Source: an uncultured Faecalibacterium sp.
Lineage (GTDB): Bacteria; Bacillota; Clostridia; Oscillospirales; Ruminococcaceae
DNA: 13,530 nt
Reading direction: 5' to 3'
Assembly: GCA_937915335.1 (NCBI GenBank)
Contig: CALDLZ010000147.1
Coordinates: forward strand, 1-13,530
Made by a program: the position numbers and the translations under genes. The notes beneath the pieces were generated by a model, which did not search any database, had not been told where the DNA came from, and saw nothing but the letters and a program-made list of their open reading frames with translations. This document shows positions 1 to 6,268 of this stretch, piece after piece; the first letter of the stretch is position 1, and every line of letters starts with the position of its first letter.

Positions 1-913
1 CATTGCCCAGCGCACCGCCGGTTTTGCCGGTGCCGACCTGGAGAACCTCGTCAACGAGGCCGCTCTGCTGGCCGCGCGCCGCAGCCGCAAGGCCATCACG
101 ATGGAGGACATCGAGGAAGCATCCATGAAGGTCATGGCGGGTCCCGAGAAGAAGAGCCGTGTCGTGACCCCCGAGGAAAAGAAGCTGACCGCTTACCACG
201 AGGCTGGCCACGCTGTGGCGGGCTTCTACTGCAAGCATCATCCCCGTGTGCACGAGATCACCATCATCCCCCGCGGCCAGGCTGGCGGCTACACCATGTA
301 CCTGCCTGAAAAGGATCGCAGCTATGTGACCAAGGGCGAGATGTTCGAGGATATCGTGTCCAGCCTGGGTGGCCGTGTGGCCGAGCAGCTGATTCTGGAG
401 GATATCTCTACCGGTGCTTCCAACGATCTGCAGCAGGCCACCAACATTGCCCGCCAGATGATCACCAAGTACGGCTTCTCCGAGCGCCTGGGCCCCGTGG
501 TCTACGGCACCTCTCAGGAGGAAACCTTCCTGGGCCGTGATTTCACCCAGGGTAAGGGCTACAGCGAGAGCACCGCTGCCGAGATCGACGGCGAGATGCG
601 GGATATCATCGACGAGGCCTACGAGACCTGCCGCCGCACCCTGACCGAGCACATCGACCAGCTGCACGCTCTGGCACAGGCCCTAATCGAGCGCGAAAAG
701 CTCAACGAGCAGGAGTTCAATACCGTTATGGCTGGCGGCAAGCTGCCCCCCCGTGACGGCGAGGAGCCTGCACAGGCCCCGGCTGAGCCGGTGGCTCCTG
801 TGGAAAAGGCAGAGCCTGCCGAGACTGCAGAGCCCGCTGAGCAGGCAGAGACTGCCGTGCTGGGCGAGGAGATGCCCGCCCCGGAGCAGGACGTGCCGCA
901 GGATAACGAATGA
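1..913 (+). CDS. ftsH: ATP-dependent zinc metalloprotease FtsH, C-terminal part (5' end outside window)
   Basis: Membrane-bound AAA+ protease that unfolds and degrades membrane and some soluble proteins. The reading frame is already open at base 2, so about 303 C-terminal residues are present. The first residues (AGFAGADLENLVNEAALLAA) are the end of the AAA+ module, matching the GFxGADLxNLxNEAAL signature of FtsH. The peptidase domain follows: the zinc-binding HEAGH motif is at 197-211, and the likely third zinc ligand is the Asp in GASNDLQQAT at 425-427, 76 residues later, close to the spacing known for E. coli FtsH. The last 50 or so residues (from about 764) are a low-complexity Ala/Glu/Pro tail with repeated AEPAE-like units, probably disordered and cytosolic. 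The next gene starts 21 bp downstream, so they are probably co-transcribed. The identification is firm; the tail is not conserved in the family. Confidence 0.97.
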   Translation, partial: IAQRTAGFAGADLENLVNEAALLAARRSRKAITMEDIEEASMKVMAGPEKKSRVVTPEEKKLTAYHEAGHAVAGFYCKHHPRVHEITIIPRGQAGGYTMYLPEKDRSYVTKGEMFEDIVSSLGGRVAEQLILEDISTGASNDLQQATNIARQMITKYGFSERLGPVVYGTSQEETFLGRDFTQGKGYSESTAAEIDGEMRDIIDEAYETCRRTLTEHIDQLHALAQALIEREKLNEQEFNTVMAGGKLPPRDGEEPAQAPAEPVAPVEKAEPAETAEPAEQAETAVLGEEMPAPEQDVPQDNE

Positions 914-934
914 TCCACGAAGGGAGCGAGTGTT

Positions 935-2032
935 GTGGAGGAAAATTTTAACCCTGTCGCCCGCACCCGGGCCAATTACTACACCCCGGGCAGCCCGGTG
1001 CAGTTCGTCTGTGTGGAGCTGCTCAAGGGGGAGATCAGCGGCGAGCACGCCGTCTGCCTGACCTTCAAGAACATCTCCAAGGTGACGCTGAGCGCGCTGG
1101 AGATTCACTTCAAGTGCAAGGGCGTGGATGGCATCATCTTGTGTGAGGATGCCTTTGAGTACCGTGACATTGAGGTGAAGCCCGGCGAGAGCTTTGGCAT
1201 GGATGATGCTGTGTTCGTGACCCAGAAGGCCATCACCAGCGTGGACGTCGTGCTGAAAAATGTGTACAGCGGTAAAAAGGTCGTGCATCTGGATGCCATC
1301 AAACGTGTCCGCCTGCCGGCTCCCCGCCGCCTGAGCCCTGAGCTGGAAAAGGCATTGGAAGGTCGGATGAACCGACAGGGCCTGAAGTATATGCCTCAGG
1401 TGTTCGAGAACGGCTGGTACTGTGCCTGCGGCTCCTTCCACCCGAAGGAAGAGGACACTGTTTACTGCACCGAGTGCGGCTGTGACCGCATCCTGCTGCA
1501 GAACGCCCTGAATACCCTGCTGCAGCCCGGCCAGAAGGCAGCGTCTGCCCCGGAGACCCCGGCCTCCCAGCCGGAGGCGACCCGTGTGGTGAGCACTGCG
1601 GCCCCCAAGGAGGAGCCCACCCGCATGGTGGCATCTGCCCCGGTGATGGCCGAGCCTACCCGGGTCATCCCGACGGCCCGCCCGTCTGAGCCTGTGGCAC
1701 CCCCGGCCAGCTTTGCCCCGCCGGTGGAGCATACCCCAGCCCCGGAAGCGGAGCCGACCCGTGTGCTGGATGCCGCCACCCGTGCGGCCTTCCCCGGCAG
1801 TGCGGCCAACGTGGAGGACGAGGGCACCCGTGTGGTGCCCACCGCTTCCCGCCGCGCGGCCCCGGCCCGTCAGCCGGAACCCGAGGTGGAGCAGTATGAT
1901 GACGAGGACGATGTGGAGGAGAGCCGTGACGGTATTGCCGAGACCCTCATCCGCTGGGTGCCGCCCATCACTGCCATTGTCTGCGCAGGCATTGCGCTGT
2001 GGGGCTTCGTCTATTATCAGTTTATGATGTAA
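935..2032 (+). CDS. Zinc-ribbon protein with TRxV repeats and a C-terminal membrane anchor (function unknown)
   Basis: A 365-residue protein starting at GTG, with an AGGGAG ribosome site at 921-926. No named gene is recognised. Residues 15-125 look like a beta-sandwich domain (hydrophobic strands around CLTFKNIS and VKPGESFG) of a kind I associate with clostridial zinc-ribbon proteins. A four-cysteine zinc ribbon follows (C163, C165, C178, C181, with C183 nearby). Residues 200-310 are a Pro/Ala-rich linker with five E-x-T-R-[VM]-[VIL] motifs at T216, T229, T242, T275 and T298. An acidic stretch (YDDEDDVEES, 321-330) leads into one membrane segment at about 341-362 at the extreme C-terminus, so most of the protein is probably cytosolic and tail-anchored. 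It follows ftsH by 21 bp and is followed by a terminator. Partner and role are unknown; the Thr motifs suggest phosphothreonine-dependent docking (inference). Confidence 0.85.
   Translation: MEENFNPVARTRANYYTPGSPVQFVCVELLKGEISGEHAVCLTFKNISKVTLSALEIHFKCKGVDGIILCEDAFEYRDIEVKPGESFGMDDAVFVTQKAITSVDVVLKNVYSGKKVVHLDAIKRVRLPAPRRLSPELEKALEGRMNRQGLKYMPQVFENGWYCACGSFHPKEEDTVYCTECGCDRILLQNALNTLLQPGQKAASAPETPASQPEATRVVSTAAPKEEPTRMVASAPVMAEPTRVIPTARPSEPVAPPASFAPPVEHTPAPEAEPTRVLDAATRAAFPGSAANVEDEGTRVVPTASRRAAPARQPEPEVEQYDDEDDVEESRDGIAETLIRWVPPITAIVCAGIALWGFVYYQFMM
1574..1837 (+). repeat. Five E-x-T-R-[VM]-[VIL] peptide motifs encoded in the linker
   Basis: The linker of the zinc-ribbon protein repeats a short motif five times: EATRVV, EPTRMV, EPTRVI, EPTRVL and EGTRVV, with Thr at residues 216, 229, 242, 275 and 298. 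Threonine, arginine and a hydrophobic residue at +3 are kept while the spacers vary in length and sequence, so selection acts on the motif and not on the DNA. Confidence 0.85.
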
Positions 2033-2040
2033 AAGAAATG

Positions 2041-2074
2041 ACGGAGGAGGCAGGCGCTTCCTCCGTTTTTGTTT
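2041..2074 (+). terminator. Intrinsic terminator after the zinc-ribbon gene
   Basis: ACGGAGGAGGC and GCTTCCTCCGT form an 11-bp stem (one G-T pair) around an AGGC loop, followed by TTTTGTTT. It lies 8 bp after the stop codon of the zinc-ribbon gene. The ribosome site of the next gene begins immediately after the T tract, so that gene needs readthrough or an unseen promoter. Confidence 0.85.
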
Positions 2075-2085
2075 GGAGATTACGG

Positions 2086-2910
2086 ATGGCAGAAGAATAC
2101 TTACAAGTCGCCTTTGACATCAAAACCACCTGCGACGAGATCAGCCGCAGGCTGCTGCGCTGGCACTGGGAAAATAAGCCCGGGGAGCACAGCCTGGGTG
2201 CACTGCTGGATCATATCCACATCCGTCAGCAGGAGAGCCCCGAATATTATGACCGCCTGCCTGACCTGGCAGGCCGCACCAGCTGGCAGCAGCTGGACAC
2301 CACCCTGTGTATGCGGGTGCTGCTGGACCCTGAAAAGGATGCCGACAAGCCGCTGGACCTGCTGGGCAATACGGAGCATCCCTCTGCTGCCCGCCGAGCC
2401 TGCAATGCCGTGCGCGCGGCCCGCAACGAGGCGGCTCACGCCTCCGACCACACGGCGGCAACGCAGGCGGCCATCCTCTTCAATGAGGCCATCGAAGCGC
2501 TGGAAGAAGGCTATGCGGGCACGGCATTGCGTACCAATGAGCTGGGCCAATATTACCGGCTGGCCGAGGATTACCTGGACCGCTGCGGGGCCAAAAAGCC
2601 CATTGCGTCGGCGGCACCGGAGGAGGAAGCACCCCGTGCGGCAAAGTCCAGCCGGAGCACGGCCAGCCGCAGAAGCGCCGGCGCTTCCAGCGGCAGCACC
2701 CGCCGGAACAATGGCACACGGCAGAATACAAGCAGACGCAGTACCGGAAGCGGCAGCCGTGCCCAGAGCCGGAAGCAGGGCAGCAGCCGGAACAGCCGCG
2801 CCCGTGCCAGACAGAAGCAGAAGCGGGCCAACCGCACCGTTTTGCTGGTGCTGCTGGCGATTTTGGCCGTGGGCCTGCTGATTCGCGGCTTTATGATGAA
2901 CTGGCAGTAA
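2086..2910 (+). CDS. HEPN-like domain protein with basic Ser/Arg linker and C-terminal membrane anchor
   Basis: A 274-residue protein. The ATG at 2086 is chosen because GGAG at 2075-2078 sits 7 nt upstream; an in-frame GTG at 1999 would read through the terminator and overlap the previous gene. The N-terminal helical domain (about 1-165) contains LDTTLCMRVLL and then a helix with R113-N-E-A-A-H118, the Rx4H pattern with Asn after Arg typical of HEPN domains, with the arrangement seen in Swt1-type HEPN. Residues 180-250 are a low-complexity linker very rich in Ser, Arg, Gly and Lys, and 251-267 form a single membrane segment at the C-terminus. The HAD gene follows by 16 bp and is probably co-transcribed. 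HEPN domains are often RNases or RNA binders; activity here is inferred only from the motif. No toxin-antitoxin partner such as a MNT nucleotidyltransferase is adjacent. Confidence 0.8.
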   Translation: MAEEYLQVAFDIKTTCDEISRRLLRWHWENKPGEHSLGALLDHIHIRQQESPEYYDRLPDLAGRTSWQQLDTTLCMRVLLDPEKDADKPLDLLGNTEHPSAARRACNAVRAARNEAAHASDHTAATQAAILFNEAIEALEEGYAGTALRTNELGQYYRLAEDYLDRCGAKKPIASAAPEEEAPRAAKSSRSTASRRSAGASSGSTRRNNGTRQNTSRRSTGSGSRAQSRKQGSSRNSRARARQKQKRANRTVLLVLLAILAVGLLIRGFMMNWQ

Positions 2911-2926
2911 AAAGAGTGAGGAAACA

Positions 2927-3772
2927 ATGAAGCAAAAACTGATCTTTCTGGATATTGACGGCACCCTTCTGCCCCCGGGCGAGATGACTGCCCCGAACAG
3001 CGCCGTGGAGGCCATCTGCAAGGCTCGGGCCAATGGCCACAAGGTGTTTCTCTGCACCGGGCGCAACCTGCGGATGACCGAGCCCCTGTTCGCCTACGGT
3101 TTTGATGGCTTTGTCTGTTCGGCGGGCGGCTATGTGGGCTGTGACGGCAAGATCCTTGTGGATATCCCCATGGAGCCCGCACAGGTCGAGGGTCTGCGGG
3201 AGGTGCTGGGCCGTGCAGGTGCCGAGTGCACGCTGGAAGCCCGGGACAATACTTACGGCGGCATCAAGATGATCGAGCGGTTCGCCCATCTGTTCCCCCG
3301 CAAGCGCAGGCAGGTGAACAGCGAAGCCGAACGCTGGCGCAAGATGATGGAGTTCGGCATGACCATCCGGCCCATCGAGGAATACCACGGCGAGCCCATT
3401 TACAAGATCGTGTTCATCGCTCCCAACGCGGACTGCCTGGCGGAGACCCGGCGGCTGTATGAGGATCAGTTCGTCTTTTGTGAATCCCGGCTGGGGGATA
3501 CCCCGTCCGCCATCGTCAACGGTGAGCTCATCAACCGCAAGTTCAACAAGGGCACGGGTATCAAGGCCATCTGCGACTATCTGGGGCTTTCGCTGGCCGA
3601 TACCATCGGCTTTGGCGACAGCGATAACGATTTGCAGATGACCGACGTGGTAGGTACCAGCGTCTGCATGGCCAACGGCTCCGAGAACCTGAAAAAGCTC
3701 TGTGACCGCATCTGCCCGGCCGTGACCGAGGATGGCGTGGCCAGGGAGTTCAAGGCGCTGGGGCTGATTTGA
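2927..3772 (+). CDS. Cof-type HAD-superfamily phosphatase
   Basis: A 281-residue HAD hydrolase of the Cof/YidA type (class IIB cap), which as a group dephosphorylates sugar phosphates and similar small metabolites. Motif I is FLDIDGTLL with the nucleophile D9 and the acid/base D11; motif II is CTGR with T44; motif III is K208 in NKGTGIKAI; motif IV is GFGDSDNDLQM with D231 and D235. The long insert between motifs II and III (about residues 85-195) is the substrate-selecting cap. The length is usual for the family. A GAGG ribosome site precedes the ATG. The substrate cannot be read from sequence. It closes the left block and ends just before a bidirectional terminator. Confidence 0.93.
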   Translation: MKQKLIFLDIDGTLLPPGEMTAPNSAVEAICKARANGHKVFLCTGRNLRMTEPLFAYGFDGFVCSAGGYVGCDGKILVDIPMEPAQVEGLREVLGRAGAECTLEARDNTYGGIKMIERFAHLFPRKRRQVNSEAERWRKMMEFGMTIRPIEEYHGEPIYKIVFIAPNADCLAETRRLYEDQFVFCESRLGDTPSAIVNGELINRKFNKGTGIKAICDYLGLSLADTIGFGDSDNDLQMTDVVGTSVCMANGSENLKKLCDRICPAVTEDGVAREFKALGLI

Positions 3773-3788
3773 GAAAAGAAGAGTAAAC

Positions 3789-3822
3789 AAAAAATTCCCG
3801 CTCCAACGAGCGGGAATTTTTG
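3789..3822. terminator. Bidirectional intrinsic terminator between HAD and MATE genes
   Basis: ATTCCCGCTC and GAGCGGGAAT are a perfect 10-bp stem around CAAC, flanked by an A run on the left and a T run on the right. It therefore works in both directions, ending the HAD gene from the left and the MATE gene (stop at 3834) from the right. Confidence 0.93.
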
Positions 3823-3833
3823 TATAGAGAGAT

Positions 3834-5165
3834 TTATTTTTTACTGACCGCCTTATGATACACAGCGTACGCGATCACGGCGGAGAGGGCCTCCGTGATC
3901 CAAAAGGCGTGCCAGACACCAGTGGGGCCCATGCGATTGCACAGCACCCACGCGATGGGCATGATGAAGATGATGTAGCGGCAGAGAGAGATGACCAGCG
4001 AGGGCATTCCCTTGCCCAGACCCTCCAGTGCGCCGGAAGAGGTGGTGGACACCGCCGAGACGATAAAGCCCAAGCAGATGACCCGCAGGGCGGTTTGGCC
4101 GATGGCGATGGTCTCGGGGTTGGAGGTGAAGAGCCCCATCAGCGGGCCGGCGATGGTCAGGCAGAGCACGGTGCCAATGGCCATGATGCCTGCGCTCAGG
4201 CCCAGGGTCAGGGTGTAGAGCTTGGACACACGGCCGTGCTCCTTGGCACCGTAGTTGTAGCCCACCAGCGGGCGCATTCCCTGCACGATGCCATTGGCCG
4301 GCAGGTAGAGGAAGGTCTGGAGCTTGTAGTAGATGCCCAGCACCGTGACGTAGCTCTGGGAGTAGGCCGCCAGCAGACCGTTCAGGAAGGTGACCAGCAG
4401 GCTGGGCAGGGCCAGGTTCAGGATGGCAGGCACGCCGATGGCGTACAGCTTACCGTCGAGGGCGGCATCGAACCGCAGATAGCGGCGGGACAGTCGGACG
4501 GCGACCTCGGTGGTGCAGTAGACATAGAGATAAACCACGAGGGAAACGGCCTGACCGATACCGGTGGCCAATGCGGCACCCGCAATGCCCAGGGCGGGCA
4601 CAGGGCCCAGACCGAAGATGAGGACAGGGTCGAGGGCAATGTTGGTCACACAGCCGGCGATCAGCGCCACCATGGAAACATTCATCCGGCCCACGGCCTG
4701 GAAGATCTTCTCAAAGGCGAGGTTTGCCATGTTGACCACCGAGAACAGGAACACGATGGTGGAGTAGGTCACGCCCATACCCACCAGCTCGCTGTCGGAG
4801 GTGAAGCGGCCCAGAAAGCCGGGCATGATGGCCGTGCAGACCACCATGAACACCACACCGTGCAGCAGGGAGAACATCATGCCGTGGGTGGCGGACTTGT
4901 TAGCGTTTTCGCGGTCGCCTGCGCCGAGGTAAAGCGCAATCATGGCGTTGATGCCCACGCCAAAGCCGATGGACACGGCATTGACGAAGTTCTGGACAGG
5001 GTACACCAGCGAAAGTGCCGTCATGGCCTGCTCACTGATCTGGGCGACGAACAGGCTGTCCACGATGTTGTACAGGCTGTTCACCAGCATTGAGATGACG
5101 TTGGGCAGGGCCATGGAGAGCAGCAGCGGGAACACCGGCTTTGTTTTCATAAAAGTATCGTTCAT
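3834..5165 (-). CDS. MATE-family multidrug/cation antiporter (MepA/DinF-like)
   Basis: A 443-residue polytopic membrane protein of the MATE family, which exports cationic drugs or metabolites using a Na+ or H+ gradient. Family features include the N-terminal run LPNVISMLVNSLYNIVDSLF, GFGVGINAMIALYLGAG, a central NIALDPVLIFGLG segment and PLVGYNYGAKEHGRV in the second half; hydrophobic segments are compatible with the usual 12 helices and the length is typical. The start chosen is ATG at 5165, with an AAAGGA site about 10 nt upstream. The frame stays open upstream to 5468, but that extension crosses the promoter and leader hairpins and looks non-coding. The gene is convergent with the HAD gene and divergent from the YfcE-like gene. 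A terminator in its leader suggests conditional expression. The substrate is unknown. Confidence 0.94.
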   Translation of the reverse strand: MNDTFMKTKPVFPLLLSMALPNVISMLVNSLYNIVDSLFVAQISEQAMTALSLVYPVQNFVNAVSIGFGVGINAMIALYLGAGDRENANKSATHGMMFSLLHGVVFMVVCTAIMPGFLGRFTSDSELVGMGVTYSTIVFLFSVVNMANLAFEKIFQAVGRMNVSMVALIAGCVTNIALDPVLIFGLGPVPALGIAGAALATGIGQAVSLVVYLYVYCTTEVAVRLSRRYLRFDAALDGKLYAIGVPAILNLALPSLLVTFLNGLLAAYSQSYVTVLGIYYKLQTFLYLPANGIVQGMRPLVGYNYGAKEHGRVSKLYTLTLGLSAGIMAIGTVLCLTIAGPLMGLFTSNPETIAIGQTALRVICLGFIVSAVSTTSSGALEGLGKGMPSLVISLCRYIIFIMPIAWVLCNRMGPTGVWHAFWITEALSAVIAYAVYHKAVSKK

Positions 5166-5193
5166 GTTTGGGGTTTCCTTTCTGAGAAATCGT

Positions 5194-5337
5194 TCAGTCA
5201 AAGAAATGGCCGCAAAAAGCCCGGGGAGCTTCGGGGTGAAGCTCTCCGGGCGCAAAAGCGCCACACAACGGTGGGCTTTTGGCGAACCATTGTGTGGCGA
5301 AAAATAGCTCTGAAACGGATACTGTAAAAATCCACAC
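5194..5337 (-). CDS. Possible upstream leader ORF of the MATE transcript (47 codons)
   Basis: In the leader a GTG-initiated frame runs 47 codons and stops at TGA, 28 nt before the MATE start. It crosses both the 5259-5299 hairpin and the 5214-5251 terminator, as a ribosome-controlled attenuator would need. The ribosome site is poor: AAGG lies close to or upstream of the expected transcription start, so translation may be weak, leaderless or absent. The encoded peptide (beginning VWIFTVSVSELFF) resembles nothing I can name. The other two - strand frames are also open across this stretch, which weakens the case that this one is coding. Confidence 0.3.
   Translation of the reverse strand: MWIFTVSVSELFFATQWFAKSPPLCGAFAPGELHPEAPRAFCGHFFD
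5214..5251 (-). terminator. Intrinsic terminator in the MATE leader (candidate attenuator)
   Basis: Read on the - strand, GCCCGGAGAGCTTC and GAAGCTCCCCGGGC form a 14-bp stem with one A-C mismatch around ACCCC, followed directly by TTTTT. It lies downstream of the MATE promoter and 48 bp before the MATE start codon, so it would stop transcripts before the gene unless it is prevented from forming. Confidence 0.8.
5259..5299 (-). promoter_or_regulatory. First leader hairpin of the MATE transcript, possible sensor stem
   Basis: CGCCACACAATGGT and ACCGTTGTGTGGCG pair over 14 bp on the - strand around a 13-nt loop. The one imperfect pair is a U-G wobble in - strand RNA but an A-C mismatch in + strand RNA, so the fold fits the MATE transcript. 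A small alternative hairpin (GGCGC-TTTT-GCGCC, 5249-5262) overlaps the base of this stem and the base of the terminator and could exclude both ends. Confidence 0.65.
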
Positions 5338-5354
5338 GATATTTTAGGAACCTT

Positions 5355-5383
5355 AGAATAGCACAGGGACGATGGTTTGTCAA
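5355..5383 (-). promoter_or_regulatory. Sigma-A-type promoter of the MATE gene
   Basis: On the - strand, a perfect TTGACA (5378-5383) and TATTCT (5355-5360) are separated by 17 bp. Transcription should start near 5348, giving a 5' leader of about 180 nt. Confidence 0.85.
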
Positions 5384-5421
5384 GATAGAAAAGTATGACT
5401 TTTGCGAATTGACGCTTTCCC

Positions 5422-5449
5422 TTGACATTGGGAATGGCGGCGGTAGAAT
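5422..5449 (+). promoter_or_regulatory. Sigma-A-type promoter of the YfcE-like gene
   Basis: TTGACA (5422-5427) and TAGAAT (5444-5449) are separated by 16 bp, a little short of the optimum. They lie about 33 bp before the start codon and diverge from the MATE promoter, whose -35 box is about 40 bp away. Confidence 0.8.
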
Positions 5450-5481
5450 AAAGGCAGAAACGCACCAAAGGAGAAGCTGTT

Positions 5482-6030
5482 ATGAAATGGATGATCGCAT
5501 CCGACCTGCACGGGTCGGCCTACTACTGCCGCAAAATGCTGGAAGCACTGGAGCGGGAGGGGGCTGACCGGCTGTTCCTGCTGGGGGACCTGCTCTACCA
5601 CGGCCCTCGCAACGACCTGCCCCGGGAATACGCCCCGAAGGAGGTCATCCCCCTGCTGAACGGGATGAAGGACAAACTGCTCTGTGTGCGGGGCAACTGC
5701 GACGCCGAGGTGGACCAGATGGTGTTGGACTTCCCGGTGCTGGCGGATTATGCCGTTCTGCCGGTGGGGCAGCGGCTCATTTATGCCACCCACGGACATA
5801 TCTATAATGCGAAGAATCTGCCGCCGCTCACTCCCGGGGATGTGCTGCTGCATGGGCATACCCATATCCCGGCCTGGACGGAATTCGGGCAGGGGAACCT
5901 TTATCTGAACCCGGGCTCGGTGAGCATCCCCAAGGAAAACAGCCCCCACAGCTATATGACGCTGGAAGGGAACACGATGCAGTGGAAGGAGCTGGAAAGC
6001 GGGGAAGTATACCACACTTTGACCCTGTAA
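5482..6030 (+). CDS. yfcE: YfcE-family metallophosphodiesterase
   Basis: A 182-residue calcineurin-like phosphodiesterase, about the same length as E. coli YfcE (184). All metal-site motifs are present in order: SDLHG (D8, H10), GDLLYHGPRN (D36, H40), GNCD (N72), ATHGH (H104) and LLHGHTH (H124, H126). The retained GPRN segment is typical of the YfcE subgroup. These enzymes bind two divalent metals and cleave phosphodiesters in vitro; the natural substrate is not settled. An AAAGGAG site lies 8 nt before the ATG and a clear promoter precedes it. It appears to be monocistronic, since a new promoter follows. No domain is missing. Confidence 0.93.
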   Translation: MKWMIASDLHGSAYYCRKMLEALEREGADRLFLLGDLLYHGPRNDLPREYAPKEVIPLLNGMKDKLLCVRGNCDAEVDQMVLDFPVLADYAVLPVGQRLIYATHGHIYNAKNLPPLTPGDVLLHGHTHIPAWTEFGQGNLYLNPGSVSIPKENSPHSYMTLEGNTMQWKELESGEVYHTLTL

Positions 6031-6041
6031 GCAGTGACTTG

Positions 6042-6064
6042 AAAATACCCCGGGGTGGTTTTGC
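6042..6064 (+). terminator. Weak possible terminator after the YfcE-like gene
   Basis: An AAATACC / GGTGGTTTT arrangement around CCGG, 11 bp after the stop, can fold into a short imperfect stem ending in four T. The ACCCCGGGGT core is a palindrome. Stem strength is marginal, so this is tentative. Confidence 0.3.
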
Positions 6065-6073
6065 CTGAGAAGC

Positions 6074-6102
6074 TTGAAATTTGCCCACCGGTATGGTATG
6101 AT
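6074..6102 (+). promoter_or_regulatory. Promoter of the HMA-domain operon
   Basis: TTGAAA (6074-6079) and TATGAT (6097-6102) are separated by exactly 17 bp. Transcription from here would leave a 5' leader of about 160 nt before the HMA start at 6269. That leader holds the 6176-6191 dyad and a 9-codon ATG frame at 6151-6180. Confidence 0.7.
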
Positions 6103-6175
6103 AAAACCGAAAACAGACCGGCAAAGTTCTGCATCAAAAAGGTGCGGGACATGAGCCGTTTTGTTTCCACAACAA

Positions 6176-6191
6176 GTTAGCTTGAACTAAC
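6176..6191. promoter_or_regulatory. Inverted repeat GTTAG-N6-CTAAC, possible operator
   Basis: Perfect 5-bp half-sites flank CTTGAA in an AT-rich stretch between the promoter and the HMA gene. The half-sites resemble those of DtxR/IdeR-type metal-regulator boxes, but the spacing differs from the classical site. Its place in the leader of a metal-binding protein gene is suggestive only. Confidence 0.35.
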
Positions 6192-6268
6192 AAAATGACG
6201 AAAATGGCAGGCCGGACTTGTGCAGTTTGACAAGGAGCTCCGACAGAACCAATATGGAGGGAATAACG

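Noticed and set aside
683..1732. A 349-codon - strand frame opposite the end of ftsH and the zinc-ribbon gene.
   Set aside because: Its low-complexity Arg/Leu/His/Gly composition arises from the complement of the Ala/Glu/Pro repeats, and both + strand genes are well supported.
1574..1837. The linker repeats considered as a DNA-level tandem repeat.
   Set aside because: Only the peptide motif recurs. The intervening DNA differs in length and sequence, so it is a protein motif array and not a microsatellite.
1999..2085. An in-frame GTG start that would lengthen the HEPN-like protein by 29 residues.
   Set aside because: It would overlap the previous gene and translate the terminator hairpin. 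The ATG at 2086 has a well-placed GGAG.
3855..5093. A 412-codon open frame on the + strand inside the MATE gene.
   Set aside because: It is extremely rich in His, Gly and Asp, lacks a ribosome site and is the complement of membrane-helix codons of the MATE gene.
5166..5468. A 101-residue N-terminal extension of the MATE protein in the same frame.
   Set aside because: It covers the promoter, leader hairpin and terminator. MATE proteins normally begin where the ATG at 5165 puts the start, and a ribosome site lies there.
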